Shown: positions 23,258-35,185 of the stretch, one piece after another
Layout: each line of letters opens with the position of its first letter
Position numbering within the stretch: position 1 is the first letter of the stretch
Assembly (NCBI GenBank): GCA_951213105.1
Contig: OX578140.1
Span: forward strand, 115,862,653 to 115,926,652
From: Amaurobius ferox
Taxonomy: Eukaryota > Arthropoda > Arachnida > Araneae > Amaurobiidae
DNA: 64,000 bases
Reading direction: 5' to 3'
The notes under the pieces: model-generated
What the model saw: only the letters and a program-made list of their open reading frames with translations
Told to the model about the DNA's origin: nothing
The model's database searches: none
Translations under genes and position numbers: made by a program

Positions 23258-24300
23258 AAATTTATATTTCACTGAAGTTTTACGGAACTATTGGCCGTGC
23301 ACCAAATTTAAAGTCCTTTTTTTACATAAAAGAAGGCGTTTGTCACCTTTTTGAGAAATCGAACATTTCAGTTTGCGGCACACCTAAGTTAGCAAATACA
23401 AATTGAAACTGTACACTTTATTCCTTTCAAATTATTTACACTACACCAAATTTAAAATTTCTTCTTTTTTATGAAATGTGAAGTTATTCTGTTATTATTA
23501 TTATTATTTTACATTTCAAATGTCATTGTTCTGTTATTATTATTATTATTTTACATTTCAAATGTCTTGAAAATGAGAGTCCCCTCACGTCTAAAGAATA
23601 TTTTTGAAAAAATTTATTTTTTCCTGGGTGTTACCGAATGATTGACTCGTGAACTAATTTTCAAGTTTTCATCTCATTTATTGGAAGGCGTTTATCATTT
23701 ATTTGGCAATTCGAATATGTTAGTGTGCGGCACCACTAACATAGCAAATATTAGAAAACTGAAATTATACACTTTTTTCATTTTAAAAATATCTACTATA
23801 ACACATGATTAAGTCTCTTTATTTCATCTTTAGAGCGTTTTGGTGGGGATTGCTTTTTCTGAAAAAATCTGACTTATGAAGAAATTTGCTTGTTTCCCGT
23901 GGATTTTATGGATTGATATACCCGTATCAAGTTTCCATCTCATTTGAAATAAGGCGTTTATCTTTTATACAGTAAATCGAACATTTTGGCGTGCGACATT
24001 CTTAAAGTAGCAAGTATTAAAAATCTGAATAATTGTACATTTTTTCCTTTCAAACTATCTACCTATACACCAAAGTTAAAGTCTCTATTGAATCGAGAAG
24101 TATTATTGTCTATCAATTTATATTTCAAGTGTTTTTATGGGGATAACCCTCCCCCCCCCTTGCAGAACATTTTCAAAATTTTGATTTTTCCAGGGATTTT
24201 ATCGAACGATTGATTCATCCACTAATTTTCAGGTCTCTATCTATTCGGGGTATGCTTAAAGAAATCGTGACAGAAGAACACTTAACAATTGGTATAAATC
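23258..24300 (+). repeat. degenerate satellite H, part 2
   Basis: Units of ~280-290 bp with the same blocks as part 1 (for example TTTTATCGAACGATTGATTC at about 24190 and GTTACCGAATGATTGACTCG at about 23630). Contains an exact 38-bp duplication with 42-bp period (23487-23524 and 23529-23566) and a C-run at about 24149-24159. Confidence 0.6.
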
Positions 24301-24617
24301 GTCTATTTTAAACTAAAATTATTCTCGGGGCACAAATAAAGGTAAATACTTAAATTCGTAAAAAAAGTTTCTTTAAACTCAAAAATTATTGCTATCTCAG
24401 CGAATTTTCATTCAAAGGCAAAAGAGTTTGGGGGCGAATGAAATAATTCGACAATTTTGAATAATATCCATTTCAGATAAGGATGGGATTTATATAGTAT
24501 TATTTTTAATCACATCTGCTAACACACTCAATGTGATTTAATTTCGTGTTTGACTAAAATATATTTCCTACTTTTTCGTTTGTCACTGTAGTGTAGGGAG
24601 GGATTGAAAAACATGTT

Positions 24618-25258
24618 ACTTTCCCTGCAATGCACGATAAAGTATAAGGGTAGTATTGGAAGCATTTCGAAAATCGCAACTTGACTTTTCGACGGATCAA
24701 TACGTTTTTTTGGGACCTCTAGAAAACGAAAAACCTATTTTTAGCATGACGTCTGTGTGTGTGAGTCTGTGTGTGCGTTACTATGTGTGGGGGTTTCTGT
24801 GTATACTTGTATCTATCTATGAAATGAATGTAACCTCTCTTACTTAAAAACTAAGTGACTCATTTTCATAAAATTTGACAAGTTAGTCATTTGTGGCTGA
24901 CCCTGGTGCTAATTAGATTTTGGTACGATTCCGATAAAAGAACCTGACTTTTTTGCTAAACGGTCCTCAAAAAATGTCTGTATCCACTCTAGCCCAAACC
25001 TGATTGATGACATTTCACAAAAGTTAGTAGAGAAGTCACATGAGAGTGACCCTGGTGCTGATTAGATTTTGGTTTGATTCTTGAAAGCCAAAACCAAATG
25101 AAACCAGTTTCCAAATGGAAACGAAAAGTGAATTAAAAGTGTGCAAAAGAAGTGTTATTTAAAATAATTATGTCTGTTATTTTGTGCAATTAAACTCAAA
25201 TTAATGAAATATTAAAGAAATAAAGAGTAAGGAAAGTCATGTGCTGCCTACATCAGAT
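24618..25258 (+). repeat. A-family repeat, copy A3, diverged
   Basis: Starts ACTTTCCCTGCAATGCACGA and ends GGAAAGTCATGTGCTGCCTA-CATCAGA. The microsatellite is short, and the second half is shortened relative to other A copies. It directly abuts C2. Confidence 0.75.
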
Positions 25259-26225
25259 GTTTAACATTTTCCAACATAGTTTCAAAGTGTTTATGACTTT
25301 GTTCATTCTGTCTGTTTGTATGATCGCACGATAACTGCCGTAAAAATGACTTTATCAAATTGAAATTTCAGTATGCTGTTGAGACGGTCTGTGGAACATA
25401 TGGCAATGTAAATGAATAATGTCACCCAATTTGTTTTGGATTGAACCCGGGTTGACAATGTGAAATACATAGAACCCTATGGGACCTAAATTTTCAAACA
25501 TGTTTTAAGCGAAGTTAAAATTCACACATTGCTTCGAAAATTTTAGGAAATATTCAAACTAACTCATAAAATATATGAAAAAATTTTAGCAAAATATGTT
25601 CGGTAGTTTTTTAAATAAAAATTAAAATAATAATTACACCCATATTATATGAAGAGATCACGTGATCCACTTCAAAATAAAATATGGCATCCATCTTTAT
25701 TTCCCAGTGTAAAAATCATGATTTTTAAAGTTCTTTTAAATGTATATGTAGTGTTGCATCCGTCCTAAAACTGCTTTATGTTTGAGTATTTTCTGTGCAT
25801 CTGTATTCTGCTCCAACGCAATTACAATGTTTTCGTGTTTAAATGATCATTAAACTTTGATTATTTCTACAACTAAGCCTAATTTTAATGGATGTACAAT
25901 GTGAGCAAGTGATTGTAATATGAGTTGTATAAAAATTAATGAATTTTTTCTGCTTAAAATTATTTAGCTCTGGAGTATGGAACATAAGTGATATGAATGA
26001 AATATTCATTGATTTTACATAAAGAAGCAGACGATTTTATATTATTGCCTTTTCCGATGAAGTTTAAGTTTTCAAATCTAATAAATTATTGTAGTACTGT
26101 GATACATTAAAATATATCAGCGATGAATGTAACGCATTTTAGAGCTGTTTAAATAAAATTGCATTTCAGTTGTAAAGTGTTTCATAATCAATGCTTTATC
26201 CATAATGGATCTTTCTTGTTTTCTT
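25259..26225 (+). repeat. C-family repeat, copy C2
   Basis: Full-length relative of C1, with a reduced (CTGT)n tract but the ACGATAACTGCCGTAAAAAT block intact. Ends with GTAAAGTGTTTCATAATCAA and the small 3' hairpin. Confidence 0.7.
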
Positions 26226-26818
26226 ATAATTTATTTTCAACTTTTGAGTTTAGATGTATGTAATTTACGTTAACGTAAGTATTTAATGTAAGTATTTTAC
26301 ACGGTTCGACAAGTTTGAACCAAGAAAATATTTTATCTGAAAACACTGAAAAGTAATTCGCAAAGAAAATGGATGTGGGACTAATCTGAACCTATATCTG
26401 AAAAGGACAAAAGCAAAATCATAACGCACGTTCTTAAAGACTAACGCAATAAAGTGAACATTTTATGTATGAAAATGTTCTGCGAGATGAAATTCTGTGT
26501 CCAGTTCCAGCTTTTGACGTGATTTAAGAGCCGAGTATGAACCCGTCAAAGATGACTTACGTAATTGATGTAACAACGTATAACGTAATGACACGAATAT
26601 TTAATTCATCGACGAAATTATTCCGCGAATAAAACTGTGTACCGTGTTTTAGTTCTCACCGTGCTCCAGAATCGAAAACGAGTCTGTCATAAATGTGGAA
26701 CCCTGGGATAAAGAGAATACACGAGAAGTTAATACGAACTGTAGCGGCAATTATCTTCATACCTAATCTGTCAAAATCTGTCAAAAAATGTTGTTCCAAA
26801 ATATTTATTAAATCACAT

Positions 26819-26820
<2 letters not shown>
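26226..26820. other. unassigned stretch
   Basis: No coding, RNA or repeat feature supported between C2 and the (TA)n-bounded array. Confidence 0.35.
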
Positions 26821-26861
<41 letters not shown>

Positions 26862-27672
26862 AAATGTAATAATAAGAATTATGTAAAAATAAAAAAATAA
26901 AAATGCAATTCAAGTAATATTAACATCACCATAGAAGCAAATTCATGGCCATAATGCCGATAAGAGAAAAGAACAGAACCTTCCCAAATTCGATGATTAA
27001 TCAGAATTAAATTCCTCTTCAGGTCTGAGTATTTAACCCTAATTAACCCAAACAAATGCCTGTTTCAGATTAAGCAATAGTACATTACTATAAATGCTTA
27101 AACTCAGACTACAGGCATCAAAAAATGAAAAAATGAAAAAAGGATACATTAAGAAAATTGTATTACCATGCGGCATGAATCATTCCTCTTCGACCACGTG
27201 TATACACGATCAACCTCAACAACTTAATCTAGAAGCACCGGAATGAACAAGTCGAAATTCTACCAGGGAGGCAGTACGAACGTTCACGGAAATACTCCCA
27301 AACCCGTCCAGTGAGTCTAAGCTGAAGACTGGACAAGCAATTCAGAATACAACTACCCAAACATGCAGAACTGAATATGAATATGAATCAAAGATGAAAA
27401 TTCCTACTAAACAAGAATTCATAGGAAAACTGGATAATCGAGAATGCCACAATACACCATTATAAGGGCGCACAAAACGTAGTTTCAATACTGACAAAAG
27501 TTACATTTTTTTGCGAAAATAAAATTCAAAACATTAATGTTAATGCATCTTATTTTCCGATTTTTTGAATTTTCTAATGTTTTTGACTTTGTTTATTATT
27601 TTTCATTTTTATTTATTTATATAATTAATAATTATATATAACATACAAACATATATATATATATATATATAT
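26821..27672 (-). repeat. (TA)n-bounded unit I, probable 3' fragment of a Penelope-like element
   Basis: (TA)n at 26821-26859, a ~790-bp body, and (TA)n at about 27650-27672. The body is ~90% alike to unit II. Read on the minus strand it contains, in order, TTCATTCCGGTGC, GTTAAATACT and CCTGAAGAG. The same three landmarks occur in that order in the 3' part of the Penelope-like element at 28621-30887. I infer that it is a truncated relative of that element. Confidence 0.6.
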
Positions 27673-27758
27673 TTTTTTTTTTTCCCCCTCTCTCTCTCTC
27701 TCCTGTATGTTAGTCACTATAAATGGGAATGTTTTCTAGGATGTTATCGAATGAAATT

Positions 27759-27760
<2 letters not shown>
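27673..27760. repeat. poly(T) and (TC)n low-complexity tract plus short spacer
   Basis: A T-run, CCCCC and (TC)n follow the (TA)n tract, then ~55 bp of single-copy sequence before the next (TA)n. Confidence 0.8.
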
Positions 27761-27809
<49 letters not shown>

Positions 27810-28620
27810 TATGTAATAATAAAAAATTATTGTAATAATAAAAAAAAAAATTCAAGTAATATTGACATCACCATAGAAGCAAATTCGCGGCCATACTGCC
27901 GATAAGAGAAGAGAACAGCACCATCCCAAATTCGATGATTAGTCAGAGTTAAATTCCTCCTCAGGTCTGAGTATTTAACTCTAACTAACCCAAACACATG
28001 CCTGTTTCAGATAGAGAAATAGTACATTACTATAAATACTCCAACCCAGACTACAGGCATCAAAAAATGAAAAAATGAAAATAGGATACATTAAGAAAAT
28101 TTGTATTACCATGCGGCATGAACCCTTCTTCTTCCACCACGTGTATATACGATTAACCTCAACAGCTTAATTATCTAGAAGCACCGGAATGAACAAGTGG
28201 AAATTCTACCAGGGAGGCAGTACGAACGTTCACAGTAATACTCCCAGACCCGCCCAGTGAGTCTAAGCTGGAGACCGGACAAGCAATTCAGAATATGAAC
28301 AACCCATATACGCAATCTTGATATGAACATGATTCAAAGATGAAAATTCTTACTAAACAAGTAATTCATAGGAAAACTGGATAAACAAGAATGCCACTAT
28401 ACACCATTATAAGGGCGCTCAAATCGTAGTTTCAATACTGGCAAAAGTTACAATTTTTTAGCAAAAATAAAATTCAAAATATTAATGTTATTGCATCTTA
28501 TTTTCCGATTTTTTGATTTTTCTAATTTTTTTTTACTTAGTTTATTATTTTCATTTTTATTTATTTATATAACTAATAAATAAATAAATAAATATATATA
28601 TATATATATATATACATATA
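27761..28620 (-). repeat. (TA)n-bounded unit II, probable 3' fragment of a Penelope-like element
   Basis: (TA)n at 27761-27803 and 28592-28620 flank a body that repeats unit I nearly base for base (e.g. GCACCGGAATGAACAAGT and ATTCTACCAGGGAGGCAGTA), in the same orientation. Its end-landmark reads CCTGAGGAG instead of CCTGAAGAG. Confidence 0.6.
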
Positions 28621-28935
28621 AAATGAAAGATTTTAATCGTAAATTATGCATAAACTACTGTATGTACAAAAAAACCCATCTCTAGCATATCTGTTACAAA
28701 TGAGTAACTATAGACCAAGACTAAGGATAAAGATAGAAGGTAACATATCACTACAATGGAAAGGGGGATGAGAAGAATATTAGGATACAAAATTCACAAC
28801 TAAAAGTATATAAATATAAATAAAAATAAAAAAGAAAACACGGCAAAAATGAGAAAAGGCAATAATAATTAGCTCAAGATAAAAGATGAAGACATAGAGA
28901 ACAATCAATTGAAACTACACAAAAAATGGCGGTTA

Positions 28936-28958
28936 GTTCGAAATTGCATTCTCATCAG
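28936..28958 (-). ncRNA. possible hammerhead ribozyme core
   Basis: On the minus strand CTGATGAG is followed by a short GAA...TTC stem and then GAAC, the order of a hammerhead core (CUGANGA, stem II, GAAA). Penelope-like elements are known to carry such ribozymes. The A expected after GAA is a C, and I could not find a convincing stem III with cleavage site, so this may be a decayed copy or chance. Confidence 0.3.
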
Positions 28959-29415
28959 GACAGCCATACAATTCGACTTAAAACCGATAGAATAGCCAGT
29001 TTCTGACAATGGTGATAGTATTTAACTATAGAAACCATTGGAACTGTCTACTGGCTAGTGGAAGGAGAAAAATAAATCAATTGAATTACAAATCAGAAAA
29101 TTAATACCTCCTCGAACAGAAATATGAACTCACAAGCATTGTTAGCACGTGTAAGTGGAAGAAGCGACTGAGCATTTCACCTCACTTCGTCAACGCGAGT
29201 GGGCACCGGAATGAATACATTTGAACGATACATAATATGTATGGAGACTTTCAAAAATAGTAATCAGTATAGGACTCAGGACAAGTGGAAAATAGTCATT
29301 CGAAAATAGTAAACAGTAATAGACTCAGGCCAAGTGGTAAGTTAGGTGATAAGAATGGGTGAATTCTCAAAATTGAGTTATCCAATCAAAGATAAATAAT
29401 GCATGTGTAAAATTA

Positions 29416-30884
29416 TTACGTGGTATATTTGAAATTATTAATAATATTATTTACAAATATTTCCAGATATTGGTAATTTTGACAAATGCGTTTAAGATTT
29501 TTGATGTGGAGAAAGTGAAACCGAGGATCAGAAAGTCGATGTATTCGAAATAGCTGGTTTAAAATGATGTTTCTAAACAATTGAATAGAATTACAAGATT
29601 GGTATGATAGCAGCTTTATGATAGTGAAGTTGTAAGAATCTTTTTTATCATATAGATTGGTGATTACATGATTATGGAGGGTATCTATATTTAGGTCTAA
29701 AAAGTTTACAGTTTGACTAACGCTAGGCTCATTAGGAATTAATTCTAAGTTAGAAGGGTAAAAATCAATATTAATTGGTTCGGAATCATCAATGATAATA
29801 CAAATTAAGTCGTCAACATATCTATATATAATATATGAATTAGAGTTAAAATGAGATTCATAATAATAAAGATATAAGTTAGCGAGTATACTACTACTAC
29901 AGCCACCTTGTGGTACACCAGATGTTTGTAAATAAATGTTATCACCTTGGATAATATAATTGTTGTATAACACAAAGTGCAAGAGCATAGGAAAGTTTTT
30001 GACATTAAATGCAACATTATTGGAAGACGGATAGTCATGATAAAGAGAGATAATAACTTTAATGACATAAATCTTTAATGACAATATTATTAAATAGGTC
30101 TTTAAAATCAAAGGTATGGAAACCAAGAATGTGTGGAAGCTTGCTAAGGTGATTTACTAAATCAAAACTATTGTTGAAAATGAAATATCCTGAATTCCTA
30201 AATTTAAGAGATTCATTAATTCTGTTTAAACAGTTAAGCAAATACTTACTAGCTGTAGTGGTAAAGGTATTATGTCCACAAGTGACTGTTCTAAAACTGA
30301 GAGGTGACTTATGGAATTTAGGAACCAAAGTAACATAAGGAAATTTAGAAAACTTACAATTAATATTTAATTGTGTATATAATTTCAGCATTTTAGTTTT
30401 GATTTTGATAGACTGATTATTAATGGGTTTAAAAATGTGATTACTTTTTAAGTAATTCTGTAACAGAGAAACATAATATTTTTTACAAATGATGGCATAA
30501 TTATTAGAAGCTTTATCTACATAAGTTATGACAAAATGTTATTGTAGTTCTTTAATAGCAGATAGGAGTTGTTTATAAGGATACCTAGGCTTCGTTAATT
30601 TAATGTTTATAATATAACATTTTTTAGTAGATGTAAGGTAGTATACTTCCATAGATGGAATGCTTCAATAGGAATGGAAGGTGAACAAGCAAGTTGATAT
30701 ATGAATTTATCAAAATCAAAAGATAAACACTGAAGAAGTTGTTTATGGTGATGGCAGAATGTAATGCGAAATTTAGACCCTTTATTCATGATATCCCTAA
30801 GTACATCATCCTGAACTATATTGAGATCCCCAGTAATAATGTGTCCATGAGGGGAGTTGACATAAGGGGCAAGATTTTTATTGC

Positions 30885-30885
<1 letters not shown>
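29416..30885 (-). pseudogene. Penelope-like reverse transcriptase, frame-broken
   Basis: The reading passes through three frames. First (30607-30885) comes NSPHGHIITGDLNIV with DIMNKGSKFR, a conserved N-terminal region of Penelope-like proteins. Then YVDKASNNYA lies at about 30490-30520. Next (30059-30391) are YVTLVPKFHKSPLSFRTVT and FDFKDLFNNI, the finger region and catalytic motif A. Last (29416-30126) are QTSGVPQGGCSSSILANLYL (motif B), YRYVDDLI (motif C with the two catalytic Asp) and VNFLDLNI. PKFHK plus RYVDD is typical of this family. The frame changes near 30560 and 30090 make it a pseudogene, though the core motifs are intact. The protein would copy its RNA at a nicked genomic site. 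Confidence 0.82.

Positions 30886-30887
<2 letters not shown>

Positions 30888-30945
<58 letters not shown>
30888..30945. repeat. (TA)n microsatellite
   Basis: About 29 TA units. It happens to stay open in the frame of the Penelope-like protein and appears there as Tyr-Ile repeats, but it more likely marks the 5' boundary of the element. Confidence 0.95.
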
Positions 30946-30947
<2 letters not shown>

Positions 30948-31035
30948 AATCGGTTTCAATATTTAGTTTGAACCAACCCTGAATTACGTCTTTTAAAATC
31001 TCTTGTGAATTCAAAAGCTTTATTTTTTTACTCAT

Positions 31036-31490
31036 GCATGAAATGAACGCTTTAGAGAAACATACGGTTCACAGTTTATTCTGCAAATATTTCAAATACT
31101 TAAAAAGAAATAGTTTAACTGGAAATTCAACTGAGACACGAACGCACGGATCAAAGGCATCCTTCATTCCAGGCCATTGCGGGATGATTTTGAAACAAAA
31201 GTATCCGATAATTCTTGCAGAAAACCTAATTGCAGCTCAAATGCAAGAATGGGGATTTATTTGCTTGAAAACTCGTCAGCGTAGACAAGAAAAGAGTCAA
31301 ATGTTACAATTGGAATGATTGAAGAATGAGAAATATTTGAATTTATGGTGTGCAAGAAATGTTTCGGAAGAATTTTATTTTGATTTAATAATAATAAATT
31401 TTCGTTAATAATAATAAAAGTTTAAGAACATTTTCTTAGTTTTCTGTCAGAAATTTGGGTATTTAGTGCGTAAAGAACATATGTCTCAAA
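31036..31490. other. unassigned stretch with a 94-codon open frame
   Basis: The frame at 31034-31318 on the plus strand contains HGSKASFIPGHCGMIL and ends in QRRQEKSQMLQLE. I do not recognise it, and no neighbour supports it. Confidence 0.3.
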
Positions 31491-31552
31491 TGCGATTTGA
31501 ACCTAGGTTCGCCCACAATTCTGCCGCAGCTCTATCCATTAAACTACTAATT
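31488..31552 (-). repeat. tRNA-like / SINE head fragment
   Basis: On the minus strand TAGTTTAATGGATAG (31532-31546) fits box A and GGTTCAAATCGC (31492-31503) fits box B at tRNA spacing. The acceptor arms do not pair convincingly, so I read it as a tRNA-derived fragment and not a working tRNA. Confidence 0.45.
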
Positions 31553-31559
31553 CAAAATC

Positions 31560-32098
31560 TTCCATAAACCTCTTCGAAATATTTCTTTAAATATTAGAAC
31601 TCTTAGGCGTAAATGCATCGTTTTCACTCACCACCTAATTTTATATTATTCGATGAGCAAATGGCTATTATGCAAATCATTTGATACTTGCATATCCCCA
31701 TCGATGACAACAGTAAGTTTCACCCAATAAAAATCTCTGATGAATTCTTTATTTGAGAATTTGCTTCACGTGCTTAACTTCTGGAAGGCAGTGTAATACA
31801 GTGATTGGAAGGATGTTTGCAACAGTTACTAACTTTAAATACAAATTTACCGAAGATATCTTTAACGTCGGTCAAAACTAAAACTTAGATATACGTATAT
31901 TAGAAATGTCATTAAAGGAATTTTTAAGAAATCAAACAATAACTTACCTTGAAATTCGGTGAACAAATTCTTGTACACATAAATAAATATTAATCCGGAA
32001 ATATGACGTTGATTAACACTACGAAAGGATTTACTGCGCATGTGCTATCAGTTCCATCTCATTGCCAAGTAAGTTGCTCCAGATTTAGGTTTATAATT
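31560..32098. other. unassigned stretch
   Basis: Nothing supported before B3. Confidence 0.35.
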
Positions 32099-33062
32099 AC
32101 TTTCCATATATACATAATGTATAAGGAAAGTATTGTGACGGGGTCGAAAATTCGAATTCGAGTTTTCGACGGGAGAGCACGTTTCAAGCATCCCTGATCA
32201 CGAATCAAGCATTTTTGAAGTGATGTCTGTGTGTGTGTGTGTGAAAGTATGTGTGTGTGTGTGAAAGTATGTGTGTGTGTGTGTGTGTGTGTGTCAGTGA
32301 GTCTGTGGAGACGATAACTCACGAACGAAAGGACCGATTCGAACCAAATTTAGTACAAAAATCAAAATCCGTAAACACTGGAAGCCTATTGTTTATATAC
32401 GCAATTGAATGTTCAGAACCCCCCTAAATTTTTGAATAAAATTTTGAAAAAATCGTCAAAAAATCAAAACCACTAATAAAGTTACGCAAATAGACATTTC
32501 GTATGTAATTTTTCATTAGAAAACGATTGACATAAATTTTAGAACGCTAACATAAACCGTTCTCGAGATATTGCACATTTTTCAAAAAAATTATCAAAAA
32601 GTCTTATAAAATAAAAAAAATATTCTTATTGAGAAACATGTTCACTTTTCATATGTAATACCATACGATAAATTGGGTGACAGCATTCTCGTGGATCTAG
32701 CTTGTTCCATTCATGGAAAAAGATACTTTGAGTAATACTTTTGTATTTGAACGCCAATAGTCATCTGTCTGCTGTAAGAATAACTTATTTCTTCATCCAT
32801 AACGCTTGGCGAAATTTTGGCGACGAATTTGGCGGAATGTCGCCAACTTGGCGACTTCTTGAAATATTGCCAAATTAACAAAAATCTCGCCAAATGGAAA
32901 AAAATGACGCTAAATCAATGAAAATGACGACTAACTATCGAAAATCCAATATCTTGGAAAGAATATTAGTATCTACTATAAGAAAAACCTATTTTTTCTT
33001 ACGGTAAAAGTAGTAAATTCATTACATTATATAAGAAAAGTCATGTGTTGCCCACATCAGAT
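32099..33062 (+). repeat. B-family repeat, copy B3
   Basis: Very close to B1 across its length. It has the CGAAAGGACCGATTCGAACC block after the (TG)n tract (about 32226-32296). The TTGGCGA/TCGCCAA array is at 32815-32893, and the tail is AAAAGTCATGTGTTGCCCAC-ATCAGA. Confidence 0.83.
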
Positions 33063-34211
33063 TTTTTTGCTTGTCTTCGGTACGGTTCAAAACCGAAATT
33101 TTTACTTGCACAAATGTATGGTGCTTTCGCGTTTGCGGAGAGTTTTAGTATTACCATTTAATGGGGCAATTTCCAAAATTTTTGTGGACTGCACCAAATC
33201 TTAGTAAAAGCTTGATTGGAAAAGTTTTATAGTGTTGATGGTACACCTACTTTAAGCTCCGGATATATATACTGTCATGGGCATCGTTGCGAAAGTAGTA
33301 CCATACCAACACTAGATCCTTGACAACCTCATCAAATCGAGCGCTGATCGTAGAGCTTCTTGAAGCATAGAGATGAAGAAATGCAGATGTAATTCGTTAT
33401 CTTAAAAAAAAATCATGTCTCTAATATTTACTATATATTAAATGAGGCGACAGATTATACAACAGTGATACAGGGCGTTTCCAAAATATTGCACATCTAA
33501 ATATATCATCAACGATTGATCACAAACACATGATTCTAATTCGAGAAATCTTTCAGATATAGGCTTCCAGACTATGACAGTCCTGGTTACGTGATACATA
33601 GTAAAAAAAAACAGGACGATTGACTTTATATACGGGCCCTCAACAAAGAAATTAAAATTAATAAATTCTTCCTTATTCATTTAAATATCTTTTGAAGGGA
33701 ATAAAATAAAACGGTTCCTTAATATGTAAAATTCGCCATGAAAATGTCTAAGTAGAATTTAAACAACTATGAACCGATAAAATAAGCAACAGAAACAAAG
33801 ATACAATGGGCCGTAGTAAATTGAATTTCGTCAGATAAAATTTCAATTCGAAAAATTACATACCTTCATGTCTTTAGTATATTATACAATCTCCAATTAT
33901 CGGTCGAAAACTTTAATTAATAAAATCTTGAGTAATTTTGATCGTATGACAATAAAACAGTTTTGTTCTTTTAATTGGGCGATAGTAAGAAAATATTTTT
34001 TTTATAAAACTTTTTTGTTTTCTACAGAAGCAGTGTAAAAAGTTAGAGTTTGCACTCTTTCACTGAAATGTGCCACCTGATCAAAATTTGAATCTATTAA
34101 AGGCTAGCTTGATTAAAGTATATTTTATATTGTGTACTGTCCTTTTAATGTATACTAGATATATTTTGATAAAAAAATACAGTGTAAAGTTGACTGTAAG
34201 CAAGAATAATG
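33063..34211. other. unassigned stretch
   Basis: No feature supported; the 80-codon minus-strand frame at 33438-33680 has no recognisable domain. Confidence 0.35.
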
Positions 34212-35022
34212 TATAATCTATAACAAAAAAATCGACGCACCAAGAAGAAGTTGTCCGATTCTAATGAAATTTCGTATGCAAAAACATTTTGAGCGAACAT
34301 GCAAATAAATAAAATTTGGTGTGCAAAGAATATATAGTGGGGTCTCCAGCGAATCGGAACTGCGCATTCATCAGGTGTATATAAGAAGCTATTCCGAATC
34401 TATGTTCAAAATTTTTGTTGCATTTTGACTGCGGATATCTTACGTCTTTGGAAGTCATTTCTGGCGCACTGACAGCACAGCGATACGTAGACAACATTCT
34501 ACCACCGGTTGTGTTACCGTTCCTTTTGCGACACTTCGGACTTACTTTTCAATAAGATAATGCTCGGCCGCACACGGCACGTGTTGCAATGAATTGTCTT
34601 CAAGCTTGTCAAACACTTCCTTGGTCAGCTAGGTGTCCTGATCTTTCTGCCATAGAGCACATTTGGAACGTTATGGGAAGGCGATTGCAACCAACCCGGA
34701 ATGTTGACGATTTAGCCAGACAGTTGGAGACAATTTGACAAGACAATCCGCAGGATACCATCCGTGAACTTTATCAGTCTGTGCCACGCCGGGCAGTGGC
34801 GGATTTCAGGATGGGCGATCGAGGCGATCGCCCCCCCCCCAAACGCCTGATAAATGTCGACGTTTTATCAAATAAATTATAAAATTAAAAAATATATATA
34901 TATCATTAGGGAGATACTTTGGCCTTGTTTTCCCTCCCTCAGTTTATCCACGAAATCTCGTCCACATAATAAAAGTCAAATGTCTGCGCCTATGGAAGGC
35001 TGTGACGTCATATTTGGCGAGC

Positions 35023-35131
35023 AATGCTTATACGAGACTACCGACTATGTACCACGTAAACAGTAGCCAATAAGAGCCTCTGGTTAGCTACTGCACACGT
35101 GGTACAGAGTCGGTAACGTCGTATAAGCATT
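35023..35131. repeat. hairpin with 35-bp arms
   Basis: Arms 35023-35057 and 35097-35131 pair with about three mismatches (AATGCTTATACGA and its inverse at the base). Partial pairing (CAGTAGC/GCTACTG) continues towards the loop. Confidence 0.85.
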
Positions 35132-35185
35132 AATCGTTCCCAAAACTTGCTGCACCTCTGATATCTTTATAACAAAAAATAAAAA

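Larger units (their letters stand above)
28621..30887 (-). mobile_element. Penelope-like retroelement, broken
   Basis: Minus-strand element bounded on both sides by (TA)n (28592-28620 and 30888-30945). It holds a frame-broken reverse-transcriptase gene (29416-30885) and an ~800-bp tail with a hammerhead-like core (28936-28958). No GIY-YIG endonuclease could be recognised downstream of the reverse transcriptase, so it is either an endonuclease-lacking type, has lost the domain, or the domain is too eroded to see. Confidence 0.75.

Noticed and set aside
26815..26860. Tyr/Ile repeat protein segments
   Set aside because: They are (TA)n microsatellites read in frame; the same applies at 30888-30945.
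26821..28620. LTR pair of a retrovirus-like element
   Set aside because: The two similar ~790-bp units flank only ~90 bp, lack TG...CA ends, and are bounded by (TA)n. Their shared landmarks with the Penelope-like tail explain them better.
29416..30126. telomerase or LINE reverse transcriptase
   Set aside because: PKFHK, DKASNN and RYVDD with the NSPHGHIITGDL region point to a Penelope-like element; no LINE endonuclease or zinc knuckle is present.
31488..31552. functional tRNA on the minus strand
   Set aside because: Boxes A and B fit, but acceptor-arm pairing is not convincing.
33438..33680. 80-codon minus-strand frame
   Set aside because: No recognised domain and no conservation evidence within the window.
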